A stretch of 64,000 nucleotides of DNA. Origin: Acheta domesticus. Lineage: Eukaryota; Arthropoda; Insecta; Orthoptera; Gryllidae. The position numbers and the translations under genes are program-made. Numbering within the stretch: the first letter of the stretch is position 1; each line of letters opens with the position of its first letter. This document shows, piece by piece, positions 32,811-45,224 of this stretch. The notes under the pieces were generated by a model, which worked only from the letters and a program-made list of their open reading frames with translations, searched no databases and had not been told where the DNA came from. Location of the stretch: contig JAHLJT010009436.1 of assembly GCA_031308135.1 (NCBI GenBank), positions 138,468,303 to 138,532,302 of the forward strand, written 5' to 3'.

Positions 32811-34462
32811 GGGAGGTGGAGTACCGGTAAGGCTTGTACGATGAAGTTATACAATATGAATAAACTACTTGCATTTTTTGTCAATGTAGAATTAATAAAT
32901 GAAAAATTACGGTATCCTACCACCAAGGTCTTAAGTCCGTTCAGCAAAGACAAGATTGCGCCTCCTGTTTTCCCGGCTGTCATAATGGCCACAACGCTGG
33001 AATATGGTTGTCAATGCAAGTAGCAGCAACACCAATTGTTTTACTTCGACAAGAGGGAATCTGCAGTTTTTTAGTGGATTGTGCTGATTATGCCCAAGGT
33101 CTAGATGAAGACGGACGGGTGAACAGACAGACTGAGTCCACTACGTAATGAGAAAGTTAAAGTGGACCCTGATACAACGCAGAGTCAGTCCATTGTGTGA
33201 CGACGAGCTCTTATATTGCGAGAACTACTCCCGATCCCAAGTGACGGCAGCGCGGGAACCGAAATCTCTTAAGTGCGGCTCGGTAAGGCGAAGCTAACGG
33301 CCCTCCCTTAACTGTAGAATAAAATGTTAAATATTATACATTCGAAAATTATCAAAAAAGTAATTACCATATGAATATATCGAGTCACTGCTTGCAGAAA
33401 TGGAAACATTTTGAAATATTACTGTTAAGATGTAAACTATTTACGTGAAAACAAGTTTTGTAAATTGTAATATTAGTTCAATAGGAAATGTATTTTACAT
33501 TGGCATTCAATTTTTCTATTGTATTATTGATCTACATTGACATCAAAAGACAATTTGTTAAAATCAAGTTTAATTATTTGATATCAATAATCCATATATA
33601 TCTTATTTAATAAATCTGTTTCAATATACTGTATATAAAACACAAAACCAATATTTCCAAATTGGTTTTGTGTTTTATAAATATGAAATCAGAGAATGAT
33701 TTAGGTGTCTCGTTGTCACTTCTACCAACTTTCCAATTTATAGTCTTCGCAGCTTATTTTGAACCAATAACGTAGAATGTTCTTGTAGCCTTTTACACCA
33801 CCACCACAGTCCTAGTTCCTTTCATCTAATTGCTTTCAAATGTAAAGGTATTTCGCTATAATAGTTCGATACTATCTTTGAGAATCTATACTCGCTGTAC
33901 AAATAAATTAAAATTATTGCTTTTCTTCTCAAATTATCATTGAGATTTAATCACTTGATACAGAAAATATTAGAAGTTACAACGTTCTGCTACAGATGTA
34001 CGTTATTGTGCACTTTCACTCAAAGACCACCAGAGTAGATTGCAAGAAACTTCGGAGACACATTCCCTTTGACTGACGACGGAACCTAATCAAATCTAAA
34101 TGCTAATACTGTTACTTTCTGCAAGCAATTTCAACTCTACATCGTGTAGTTGCATATAGTTACGACTAAAGAATGTTTATTTACGAGCTTTTGCTTGTAT
34201 GTCAGCACAACTCTTCTTCCCAATTCTCTTCAAAAATTTATATATTCATATGAATTTATAAATTTATCATAAAAATAAAATGACTCTCCATGTACTTCCA
34301 CTTGTGACAAACTTTTGAATACTGTGGTAAAAGCGAATCATGAACAAACCTCTTCATCAAAAGTTTTTAGATAAAGGTCTCAGATTCTAAACTTTGATTC
34401 TCAGAGAGTGAGTGCATAAGACTTTGTTCTTCCTCAATATGTTTGGTAGCTTATAAATGAAA
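32811..34462. other. Opsin intron, no gene seen
   Basis: AT-rich apart from a moderately GC-rich piece at 33110-33310. It contains one perfect hairpin, listed separately. Confidence 0.45.
33634..33679. repeat. Perfect 19-bp inverted repeat (hairpin, 8-nt loop)
   Basis: TATAAAACACAAAACCAAT (33634-33652) is exactly complementary to ATTGGTTTTGTGTTTTATA (33661-33679), with loop ATTTCCAA. It is too short for a standard pre-miRNA unless pairing extends further. It may be the remains of two MITE ends. Confidence 0.9.
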
Positions 34463-35590
34463 TTAGTGGTGCCACAGAATAGCACAGACTTTCCCGTATT
34501 AGTTTTTAATTTCCATTGGTCTGTGCTAGCCATTCGAACTTGCCACATACTACTCTCAGCTGCCATCTATCGCCACCTAAAGTATATATTTGTTCAGGGC
34601 TACTATACTCATAATGCGTTATTTTATAAGTGGACTGTATGATTAATGGTGATGAGGTACAGTAGTCCCGAAACCCTTTGACAGCTCGTGGGATTGGCGC
34701 AGAAGTTGCAGGATACACACAAAGTAAAGTTCCAGCAGAAGCAAGGTTCAATTTGCAGATTTGTTGAATTGTCACTTACAGGAACACAGTACATAAACAT
34801 AAAGATTTCACTTGGCGCGTCAATTCACACCTTGTCCAAGTACGTTTTTGCAGGGATCTTGTACATTGTAGTAATTACCTTAGTGTCGACCAGAAGCAGC
34901 CGTCAGTTACACAGTTGAACCAAAAATTACGGGCGTAAACTTACGCAACAGCGACAGACATAATTTAGATGCTCACTGCCACGATTGAATTAATAAATGT
35001 GTGCGAGCTCTTTGCTGCTCACGTTTCACGATTATACATTATTTTACACGCTTTCGCGCGGAGCCCTCAACACACGCATGCATCTCTCACAGTGCCTTGC
35101 ACTGGACATGCACTGGACTAGTTTTCGGTTGGAGGCGACGGGTGCCGTCAGAATTGCGAGCGCTCGCGCGCCAGGGGTGGGGATAGCAGTGGCCTATCAC
35201 AATTTGCCATTAGATTTGGACATAGAAGATTCTGGACGGTTTTTGTCCGTTGCTCCTGCAACGGGCGGAGCATGGGGCGGAGATAGCGAGGCGCGCACGT
35301 GCGCTAGCGCAGGATTTTTGAGAATGCCGTGGGCGCAGCTTGCCGACGGGGGCTTCCGGTGGCGTGCTCGGACACGCATTCTGCGGCCAACGGCCGCGCG
35401 CTTACCGATTACAGTACAACTTGCTCTGCCTTGCATTGTGAAAATAAAGTATTTATTCCTACTTTGCTGTGGACCGGAACAATATTTTGCATTTTGCATC
35501 TCGCATTTGATAAATTTCCTTATATTACGTATATTATTCCGTTTACGGAACTTCCTTTATACTACGTACGCATACGGAAAAGTAAAAATA
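34463..35590 (+). repeat. Terminal-hairpin family ends enclosing foreign GC-rich DNA
   Basis: The left end ATTAGTGGTGCCACAGAATA with the AGACTTTCCCGTATTAG block is the family's 5' terminus. The right end (35515-35590) has ACGTATATTATTCC and ACTACGTACGCATACGGAAAAGT, a diverged terminal hairpin. Between about 34600 and 35515 the sequence is unrelated, GC-rich at 35040-35420, with AATAAA at 35444. A 202-codon frame there matches no protein I know. An insertion (perhaps LTR-like) is likely, but no duplication was found. Confidence 0.5.
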
Positions 35591-37149
35591 TTGTTAATTG
35601 CTTGATGCAAAAAAATTGATAAAATCATTAATAAATTTTGACATAAAAAGCTGTGACAAAACTAAGCACATTAAGAAAATTAGATTTCATTAGGAAGGAG
35701 AAATATGTGAACTTACATTTTACAACTACATTTCCACAGTCTATTCAAATGGCCTTAGAATACATTTTAACAACACCCACTGGATATAGAACGATTGATA
35801 TTTTGTTCAAGAAAACGTTTTGGGAAATCTCATAATGAAGTCACACATGTGCCTGTTGCCCCTAATTGGTGGCAATCTCTTTCTACATTGGTTTTTGGAT
35901 AATTTATAAATCATCTTTTGATGAGAATGCCCTCGGCTTAGCATCATTGTAGGATGAGTTCTCTTCCTGTCAGGGAAACTAACATATCTTTATACATTAA
36001 AACCGGTCTAAGACGGAACTCACGGTTCCTTGAGAAAAAAACCAACTCGCAGATTTTCGGTTTATAGAGGATTTCCAAAAATTCACCATATGATTTAAGT
36101 ACAGTATTTTATACATACTAATTTGTGTGAAACAATGTACTAAAATAAATAATAATTTATCAATGAAAAGATTGCAGGAATTTAAAAAAGTCCACAGCTA
36201 TCACAGGGAAAAATGCAATGCCATGGCAAAATATAGGATAATAAGATAGCCTTCTCGGAATTCCACTGTCTTCTGAAGGAAAGTGGTGACGCTATTGAGA
36301 ATTGATCGTGGTGCGGACCACCAACATTAAGGATTTGGAGTAATAGCGACGAAATCGCGCTTGTTGTGATTTCGAAAATAACACCAAATCAGAAGAAAAC
36401 ATTAGCGAAACAGACGCGGACATCGCCAAAGATTTCTCGACAGCAGGCATAAAAGGAAGAACTCGTTCTATTTGTTTCAGTACGTGACTGTTCCCGCTAC
36501 GCCATTCCATAGATAGTAGCGGAAGCTTAAAAATAAATAAATTTCCTTCTTAGCCAGATAATAATACATTTTTATTCTCTAAAAAACATTCCGTTTCAGG
36601 TTTCCGGATTATTGAGGTAATTTTTACGTATTGAAATGTTCCGTTCTGAGATTTTGAGTCCAGGATGGCAAGTTTCTGTCTTACAAAAGTTCCATCTTAG
36701 ACAAGTTTTATTGTAGGTGTTCATTGACAAAAATTGATCACAATTGTTAAAACTTCAAATGAATATAATAAAAAACTTCAAATAAATATAGTGTGAGCAA
36801 CAAATAAGCTAAAACTCATTTATTTATAATTCAAGTACTAAAGAACATTATACAGGTTTTACATTACATTATACAGGTTTTTGAGTCATGAATCTAATGT
36901 AATATTTTTTTTATTGTTAAAGGAGTGGCTTTAAACAAATGAGTAAAGTAATTCCTTCTACTTTAGAGAGGTGTTACGTCTATTATGATGTACCTATTTT
37001 AATGAATTGAAAATTAGAAAATACCACACAATAATTCGACTATGATTAACAATAATTATTCTTAAAGTTGTTTTTACCACAAATACTAAACATTTTGCGT
37101 ATAGTTTCAATTAAAAGCAATAGAAAAGTGGAACTTTATAAAACTGTCG
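35591..37149. other. Opsin intron, no gene seen
   Basis: AT-rich DNA. A short direct repeat of ACATTATACAGGTTTT lies at 36845-36885. No recognised family. Confidence 0.45.
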
Positions 37150-37509
37150 TTAATTAAGTGACGCCTTTGAGATCAAGCTGAATGTGTTCATCGAGGAAAC
37201 CGGACTTGGTTGCTCCTGCATCATTTTCGAAGGCAGTACGGTTCCCTGTGTAACTTCAATCTCGTCAATGGAGAAGCTTTGTCTTCTCCAATAACCAATA
37301 CAAAGGGCCCTTCTGCAAACATCCTGCTGGAAGCAAGCCCGCTGCTGCCCTAATAACACCGGAGGAGCCACAGGGGAGCGGAGTCTCTCTCCGGCGGAGG
37401 CTGCAAGCGGAAGACAAACCGATATTATGAGGGCGACAGACAAAGAATACAGGAAAAGGCTACAAAATGTTGTGCAAGCCACCACGTGACCTATATTACT
37501 AATTTCCAA
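37150..37509 (-). CDS. Possible 119-residue secreted protein, or an exon; unrecognised
   Basis: I do not recognise this protein. The frame starts MEISNIGHVV and continues with a hydrophobic stretch FLYSLSVALIISVCLPLAA before ASAGERL. That would fit a signal peptide with cleavage after SAA or ASA. The mature part contains ACFQQDVCRRALCIGYW (three Cys) and a polar tail ending SLISKASLN. Composition is less AT-rich than the surroundings. An alternative reading is that TTCCGCTTGCAG just before the hydrophilic part is a splice acceptor, making only the C-terminal portion an exon. It lies inside the opsin intron on the same strand. It may also be a chance frame. Confidence 0.25.
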   Translation of the reverse strand: MEISNIGHVVACTTFCSLFLYSLSVALIISVCLPLAASAGERLRSPVAPPVLLGQQRACFQQDVCRRALCIGYWRRQSFSIDEIEVTQGTVLPSKMMQEQPSPVSSMNTFSLISKASLN

Positions 37510-38117
37510 TAAGAGTACAAATTAAAGAAAAATATGTATCCTCCGGCAATGTCAGAGATGTCTCCGGTTTCGTTGGGTACTCAGGAACTCGGAAAAAATC
37601 CAAAAACAAAGAAACAGTTTAGACTCGACAGTCAGGGTTCAAAGATATCTCCCGGTATTAAATATTTGCTATTTACGTGTTGTGTTAGGGAAAAGAAACT
37701 TTTATTATATACTTGGTTTACAAAGAACTGTTGTAATGTATATTCAATACATTATTTTATTTGAAGTATTCGTAAATACTGTTTTCGTTACTATGTTTAA
37801 CTTATTGATGTGTTACACTTGTACGAAAGTATTTTGTTTACCGTTCTTGAGCAGAGTGCGTGCTACTTTTTGGAAACTATTTTGTATGGTTTTGTTCTGC
37901 AGCATTGTCACTGTTGCCACTAGTTTCTTTTTATTTTTGAAATAGAAAATCAATCTAAAGTAAATTTACGAAATTAAGTATAGGAGGTTATGATATGGTC
38001 GTGCACGCTTCTCTTACAAATAACTTTCAATTAAGTTCATGTAATCTTTGTCATGTACGATTGAATGCCCTGAATAAATGAATTGAATAAATGTTATTTT
38101 CTAATTGCAAAGAGACT
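37510..38117. other. Opsin intron, no gene seen
   Basis: AT-rich DNA between the small frame and the mariner remnant. Open frames in this stretch are short and without recognisable motifs. Confidence 0.4.
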
Positions 38118-38850
38118 TACGAGGGTCTTTCAATAATTAAAGAGACAAATTGGTCTGGAGAAAAAACAGTTGATAGGACAAGTTTGGTAATTTTAGGACT
38201 TCAAGTTGGCATCACTGCAATGAGCCCTGACCATCTGGAGTATCCTCATTGTTGTGTTCATAACCTCAAAATTAAGTTGAAGAATGGCGAGTCCACATGA
38301 AAATTTCACATTGGTTGAACAAAGTTCTGTGATTCTTTCTTTACTTGCTGAAGATGAAAAAACAGCTAATATATACTCTAGAATTACTAAAGTGTATGAT
38401 GAAAGTTGAATGAACCCTAGGAAATTTTACAAGTGAGTAGAACCGTTCAAATGTACTCAAGACTCAGTGACTGACGAACATTGTTCTGACCACATCAGCA
38501 GGAAATGTTTTACAGAGCTGTAGACGCGTTTTTTGTGATTATCTCAAAGAACAGCATACAATAAACAGCCTATACTACTCACATACACTTTTGAATAAGG
38601 TGAAGCCAGCTATAGGAGCAAGACGTCATGGATCTCAGAGGAGAGGTGTGATTCTCCAGCAAGACAACTCACGTCCTCACACTTCTCAACAAAGCCGTGA
38701 AACCATCCACAAATTGGTTGAGAGGTATTGCCCCATCCCAATAACAGAGCTATACGGGTGTGAACGGTTTGCAGAGCCAACGGTGCCGAGTGGACACGGC
38801 GCGCTATTGCGTACTGTGGTCAGATATCGTGATTTTTCACTGGAATAACT
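38118..38850 (+). pseudogene. Broken mariner transposase with 5' terminal repeat
   Basis: TA followed by CGAGGGTCTTTCAATAATTA (from 38120) resembles the CGAGGG...TCAATAA ends of mariners. A decayed N-terminal helix-turn-helix region follows, with SLLAEDEKTANIYSRITKVY, WVEPFK-like (stop in place of Trp) and SVTDEHCSDH. A deletion removes the first catalytic Asp region. The second catalytic segment DYLKEQHTINSLYYSHTL ... GVILQQDNSRPHTS (about 38540-38690) is clear, with Asp in QDNSRPH. Homology stops soon after, near 38720, without the third Asp (usual YSPDLAP), and no right terminal repeat is found. Inactive. Confidence 0.75.
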
Positions 38851-39717
38851 CATTTGAGATGATAAGATTTCTAAATAGTAATTAAGATTGTTGGATTTTT
38901 GGTGGCAACTTCTATTAAGTCGTTATTGCTGTTACAGTGAATGATGTGCGGCAACAGCCAGCACACGGCGGCCATAAGATCAAGAGATTCCGAGCTCTGG
39001 CTAGCGAAGCACATTTTATAGAATATTGAATTAAAAATTGAGCAATTATTGAGAATAGCACGCAGTCGTATTTAGATTGTAATAAATTGGAAGTTTACTT
39101 GTTTCGCCTATATGAGTTTCTTTAAAAAGAAACCAGACATATGGGCAAGGGCAAATATAGACTCGTGATCTTTCACTAGCAGCCTGGGTAGATTATGAAT
39201 GGGGACGAAATTTGATGACCTAAAACATCGGCAAAAATATCAATAAAATGTTCTTAAACTGTTTTTAAAATGACCTAAAAGCAAGGAAAAATTATGTAAA
39301 AAGTGTTATCAAAACCAGTTCAGATGAACAACTCAAGCTGTTGGGTTATATTACTGATGTAATAAAGGTTTCTTTCTTTCTTTCAAGTGAACTCTGCTTC
39401 CAGATGTTTGGTTTGTACCGCTCTTTACAAAGAAATCATTGTCTTTAGGTACCCCGAAATCGGCCGAACCGACAATGGGACAGATAGTTGTCACAGGAAC
39501 CTTAGAATACAATGGCAGACTACAAGTTCTTGGCAAAGTTGCATAGGTTACTCAGGAATTCTGTGCATTTGTTGCAACTCGTAAATATTATTCGAAACAA
39601 ATACCATTAAAATGACATTAAAATCAATGGAATAAGCAAAAAGTGCTTTAAAAATTACGGCAAAAGGTAAAAAATGACATTAGTCGAAATCGATGACAAA
39701 TGCAAAACAATGTATAG
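38851..39717. other. Opsin intron, no gene seen
   Basis: AT-rich with no recognised element. A TTTCTTTCTTTC run lies at 39368-39384. Confidence 0.45.
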
Positions 39718-41299
39718 CTAGTGGTGCTACAGAATGACACAGACTTTCCCGTATAAGTTTTCTATTTCCTTGGGTCTTCGCTAGCTATTCGGAATTGCCA
39801 CAAACTATTTCTTGCTAGCTGTCATCTACCACCGCCAAAAGTACATTTTTTGGTCATTTTCTTAATTTTTCGGTTTCCTATTGGTATAACGGAAATATTA
39901 ATTTTAAGATATTGAAGAACACAAACACCTAGTCCTAAATGGCAATTTTCTTTTAAAAATGATGTGCCGTTTAAGAGAAAATGGCGTTTTAGCGCTACTA
40001 AAAATGCGAAATTTGCAGCTCATTTTCACAGAAAATTTTTGACTTTTCAAAACACTTTATTTGAAGTTACTTGAAGCACTTACACTCACAAATATAATAA
40101 TCTTTACTAATTACTGGTAATGTGCATATTAAAGATGTGAGAGATCTTTCAAAAAATTACAATTATGTAATTTTTGAAAAAACAAAAAAGTAACTCAAAA
40201 TCAACTTTACGCTATACTAAAGAGTGTAATTAGCACTATCCGTTACAAAAGTTTGAAGAAACAATTTGCAGCCATACATGAGAAAATGGCATTTGAGCGT
40301 TTCTGAAAATGCGAAATTTTGAACTACTTTTCACATAAAACGGTTGTGTTTTCGCGAAACTTTACTTAACATTATTTAAAGCACATGTACTCGTAAATAT
40401 AATAATGTGAACAAATCGCCGCTAATGTAAATATTATCGACGTGAGAAACGTGAAAAAATTTACATTTTTGTAATTTTTGAAAAAACCAACCTATAGAGC
40501 AACATGGATTTTATGTCATCTGATAGAGTCCATTTACCACTATCCCTACCAAAAGTTTAAAGAAAAAATTTGGAGCCGTTTTTGAGAAAATCTTGTATTT
40601 GTAAATTTTTAAAATTGCACATATTGCATGAAAACTACTAAAATTTTGAAAAACATTTATATGGCCTTTATGAAAGAACTCAATATGCAAAACAAATTTT
40701 ATTTGAAGAAAAAATCTTTGTCTTCAATTTTGTAGTTGCAGAAAGACGCCGAAAAAAATTGAAACTTTCACAATTTTCGAAAACTTAGAGTTATCCGTAA
40801 AAATCGAACCTATGCCATGTTAATAAGTGTATTTTACTCTATTCATACAAGAAATTTAAGGAAAAAATTTGGAGCCGTTTTTGAGAAAATTTTGAAAATC
40901 CCCGGGGGGCTTCATGTAAAGTACCCCCGAATTTTGAAGAATCTTTTTCAAAATCTCATAGCTTTGACTAGACTCAGATCGACCGGGGAATATCCATTTT
41001 GGAATAAATCGTTCCTATGGTTTAGGCACTAGCAGTGTTCACAGACGGACAGACTGACGTTTTCCTTTCAGTTGGGTTTTCGGTATCAAGGACCTAGAAA
41101 ACAGGGTTTCTGGCTACACCACGTGTTAGGGGATTTTTTTCTTAATTTAGCAACTGGTTTTATCCACTTATTCGTTTTCACGGCCCGGCAATTAATTTTT
41201 TTCCGCCGAAAATTGGCCATTTTTTCGGGCAGCATTACATCACTTTCCCTATATTACGTGTATCACTCCGTGTAAACGTACGTATACGGGAAAGTAAAA
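39718..41299 (+). mobile_element. Full-length copy of terminal-hairpin family (about 1.58 kb)
   Basis: Collinear with 15250-16885 from CTAGTGGTGCTACAGAATGA to the 54-bp hairpin at 41242-41295 followed by AAAAA. The subterminal ACTTTCCCGTAT is present at the 5' side and its inverse at the 3' end. The GACAGACG tract is reduced. No flanking duplication and no coding frame. Confidence 0.78.
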
Positions 41300-41921
41300 A
41301 TGGCTCGTTTCCTTTTGGGATAACATAAAATTAATGTCTATACGAAAAATCATTGTTCTAAAGTGAAAAGGACAAATGACATTTCATTAAAATACGCCCC
41401 TGTTTATCAAAGAAGAATTCAGGGCGCCTGGGAACAACTGAAAGCCGTCTGCTGAGCGCTTCGCCAGTTCGGTGGACATCGGGACGTCTCGGGCGATGCC
41501 GCACGTACTTTGGCTTATTACTGTACTGCCTCCTTTCAGTTCCACAGGAGCGAAACATTGAATAAATTGCCTCGCTCGACTTGATACGAGCATGGATGAC
41601 ACCGTGCAGCCAAAACACAAGTATTATGTTAGCAAGTGATTATTGTTGTTCTGACCTGGATTTGATAAAAAAAAAGGGGGAGGGCTATAGAGTTCAAGAT
41701 TTGCTCATGAACAATAGTTAAATTGGCTCTACTTCCACTGTCGAGAGTAAAAAACTGCAAAGGCTGATGATCCAAAAATATTGATGATATGAAAAATAAA
41801 TTGTAAACTGTATTGGAATAGTTAATGGTAAGGATATTGAAATAGAATATTTATTGTGAGTTGGTGAATTTTTTTGGAAAGTGTATGGTAAATTAATTAA
41901 TTGTTTATTTGTCGGTTGAAT
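41300..41921. other. Opsin intron, no gene seen
   Basis: A moderately GC-rich patch at 41400-41600 is open on the minus strand but unrecognised. The rest is AT-rich. Confidence 0.4.
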
Positions 41922-41923
41922 TA

Positions 41924-42135
41924 TGGTCCGATTAAAATAAGTTGGTGATTGACAGTTGCGAATGGAAGGGAGCGACGTTGACACGTTGCTTACCACTGAG
42001 CCCATGCTCCCGGGACAATAAAAAAAACACTTGAAATAAATACTTATTAAAGTAACAAGATCATACACTCGTATTGTGTGAAGCTACAGCTTCAGAAGCA
42101 CAACTGTCAATCACCAACTTATTTTAATCGAACCA
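41924..42135. mobile_element. 212-bp MITE, TA target duplication (second copy, inverted interior)
   Basis: The ends are TGGTCCGATTAAAATAAGTT and ...TTAATCGAACCA, with TA at 41922-41923 and 42136-42137. The interior (GAATGGAAGGGAGCGACGTT ... GAAGCTACAGCTTCAGAAGC) is the reverse complement of the interior at 14532-14740. It is non-coding. Confidence 0.78.
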
Positions 42136-42137
42136 TA

Positions 42138-45100
42138 ATTCTCTTATGTTGAGGACCATTACTAATGTCCTGAGATTTTTTAGTTGCTGAATATTCAAAA
42201 TTAAAGTTATCAAAGAGCTTAGGATCCCATAAACGTAATTGGGTATGGTAAAGGTAATCTATATGATTTTTAAACATTTTTGCAATGGGAATAATTAGGC
42301 ATTTGATAAACACGACTTTCTATAGCATTTTGTCCAAGGCTTTTGGTTTACTATAGTAGATTTATAAATTTATTTTACATTGTGATCCCAACGGCAGCTC
42401 GTCCCTACAAAGATCCCTGACCCTTAGTTTCCGCCCCCCAACAAATTTTCACATGCAAACACGCAGCTGTTGTTTTTTCTTCCTTTTCAGTTGTGCCGTG
42501 TTACAATATATAGTAAATATTTAAATTGTGCAAATGTAAGGGAAATGCGTTTGCTACCTGTTGTTTTCATAGTGACTACCAGAAATACATTTTGTACGGG
42601 CGATAAGTCCGCGTAAGAAACCACTAACAATTATTGGTTCATTTCTTATTACTTCAATACTTTCTCTTTCAGTTTTAGTTCTTAAAGCTTCTCTCTTCTA
42701 TAATAAAGGTTTGGCAATGTTTAAGATTGTTCAATGAAGCAACTGCCATTATCCATATGTTCTGAGGCTTGCCTAAAACTTTTCTTATAAGGTCTAAACA
42801 GGCAAATATTGACCGGCATCTTACTGCCTTTGATCGATATCATTCTCTTCGAGAAACTTCTTCTGAGAGTATGTGAAGTTTGGAAACTTGTATCACAGCT
42901 GGGACCCTGTGTTCGGTGATAGCGGTTGGTGTGGAAGTGACAGGGTGGACAAAGAAGGGTAAAAGGGCCGAGTTGTGAGGGAGAAAATGAAAAAAAATGT
43001 AATGGTCAGAATTTCATTTTTAGTTATTTCTCTTGAGGACAGTTTCACACAAGACATTTAAAGAGTATTTTTTTAATTAATTGGTTTTATAACCTGTAAA
43101 AAGAACATTACTCATATTTGCTTATACTGTACACATAAAGAAGCTATGTGTAAGTTAAAAAATCCCCACTTTTAGGCATATGAATTTTTACATGAAGTGT
43201 TTAAAAAATTATCATGTCATTAAACATGAAGACATTATTCTTAAATTTATATATTTGCAATTTTATTCTTTCAGGTACCATTAATAATAATGATGTACCC
43301 TACAACTGGTTTCATAGAGATAAATGGAGTGAATTGGAGAATTGAATTGGTGAAAATGGAGAATGTTTTCATTTAAATTTACATATATCTCTTAATACGA
43401 AATTGGGTGGTGGTTGGCTCGGCTCGTCGCGTAAGTAACGCCAGTGCTAAACCCTAAGCAACAGCAGTCACCAAATTGCTTTCGCATTTTATTTAGATTT
43501 GGCGCATAACCTCCATTTAACAGTTATAAGCTCTTCTTTGTACAAATCCTAGCTAAGTTCGTGGATTTTCAAGAATCGCGCTCTCAAGATATTTTTATTT
43601 CTCTTCAAAAATCGCGAACCTGAGCCAGAGAGAAAAAACACGCCCAGTCGTATTTTACATTTAAAATACAGTACTTCTCAACGTCGCTACCAGAGCGACG
43701 AGACTGATAACTACAGTGGAAAGTAGAAAAGCATATTGTATCCGGCCGTCCACCTCACACACCCAACTGCCAATCCCCTACTTTTATCCCGAAATTATAC
43801 GAACAAAATTATATTAATTTTATTGAAAAATATACTAATGGAAATTTGAGAAATGAAATAAAAATGAAAATACAAGATCAGTGGATATAAAAATATGGTT
43901 GAGATCACCAGTACCACCTCTCATATAAAGTTTAAAAAATGAAAGTGTGAATTATTAGAAGTTTTCCACTTAAAAAACATAATTTTTATCATGCAGAGGA
44001 AGGTTTCCTTTTTTCTTCTAGTAATTATTCTTGATCGCTGTGTCTCAGGAAATAATATGTTACACTCGTATGTTATCATGACAGTTAATTTGCAATTATT
44101 ATCGGAACAAAAATAAAATTTGTAATTTTTGACGTATTAACTCTAGTATGTAATGTTTAACATACCAAGAATAAAGATAGTAGCGAACCCAGGCTTGATT
44201 ATTTTTTACGTACAGTTTTGATTGACAATGTCGTAAATCCTCGTGATTTTCAGTATCATTTCCATAATCTTCAATCTGCATATTTCTATATCACCCAATG
44301 ATTGCGGGCTATGTCAATTCTCAGAATTTATTTTTATCTCGCAGGTTTCTCAGTATCACATAGCTACGTAATGCATCTGTAGGTTGGACTTTTTAAAATA
44401 TTGCAATTCTTTGGAATAATCTAAAAAGTTCACCATTGTTCCAGTATATACAAAAGGAAATCTTTCTTCCGAAACAGAAAGAACATTGACAGGTGTAGGT
44501 GACACTCATGTTGCCTGACACACCAGCAAAGGCCCACTGCTAAGGTTTTAGTTATCGGCGACCGCGGTCTACCCCTTCTTCCCTCCCCCTTTTATCGCAC
44601 TGCTTCTCCGAGGACGTAGAGAGCAAGCACTGCTCTGAAGTCAATTATTCTCCAGTTGGCAAACGCTGATCTATGGCCCACGATGGACAGGGTTTCCGAC
44701 TATATGAGTATTAAAAAAATCTTTAATAAATAATGAAAGGAGTCACTTTGAGCTTTTGTCGTTTTGAGCTCATAAAGTTTCCTCTGATATTTTTAGCTTG
44801 TAAATACAACTATCAAACTTAATGACAGCATATAAAGAAAGCGAAAAGTGAGTACATTTTAAACCGTGGAAACTATATATTTTTTATTATTGAAAACAAT
44901 GTATATTTTACTCGTTTTCCGAGACTTAAAAAATGTAACAAAACAAAAACCTTGAATCAATTTTTTAAGACATGTTAATGTGTAAATTCATATTGCCTAT
45001 CCCTAATGACATAATATCATGAGATATTAATAATATCTTAAAATATCTTATTAATATTCTGAGATTTTATAATATATTGCAATAGGCAGAAGATCATCTA

Positions 45101-45224
45101 CGATATTCTGAGTATATTACAGGCATATTTTAATGCCCGGAATAATAATTCTCTCAGAGTGTTATGAAATATGTGTGTTGAACAATATTATTATATATTT
45201 TTCGATAGTTAATAAAGTCTTAAA
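42138..45224. other. Opsin intron, 3.1 kb without a recognised element
   Basis: AT-rich DNA. Small GC-richer patches at 43400-43450 and 44550-44650 have no identified identity. This is the longest stretch without any assigned feature inside the intron. Confidence 0.4.

Noticed and set aside
34997..35605. A 202-codon plus-strand frame in GC-rich DNA
   Set aside because: No recognisable domain. Both strands are open because of GC content, and it runs into a repeat terminus at its 3' end.
42138..45224. Weak protein-like blocks around 43290-43470
   Set aside because: Too short and interrupted to assign. No motif is supported by neighbouring sequence.
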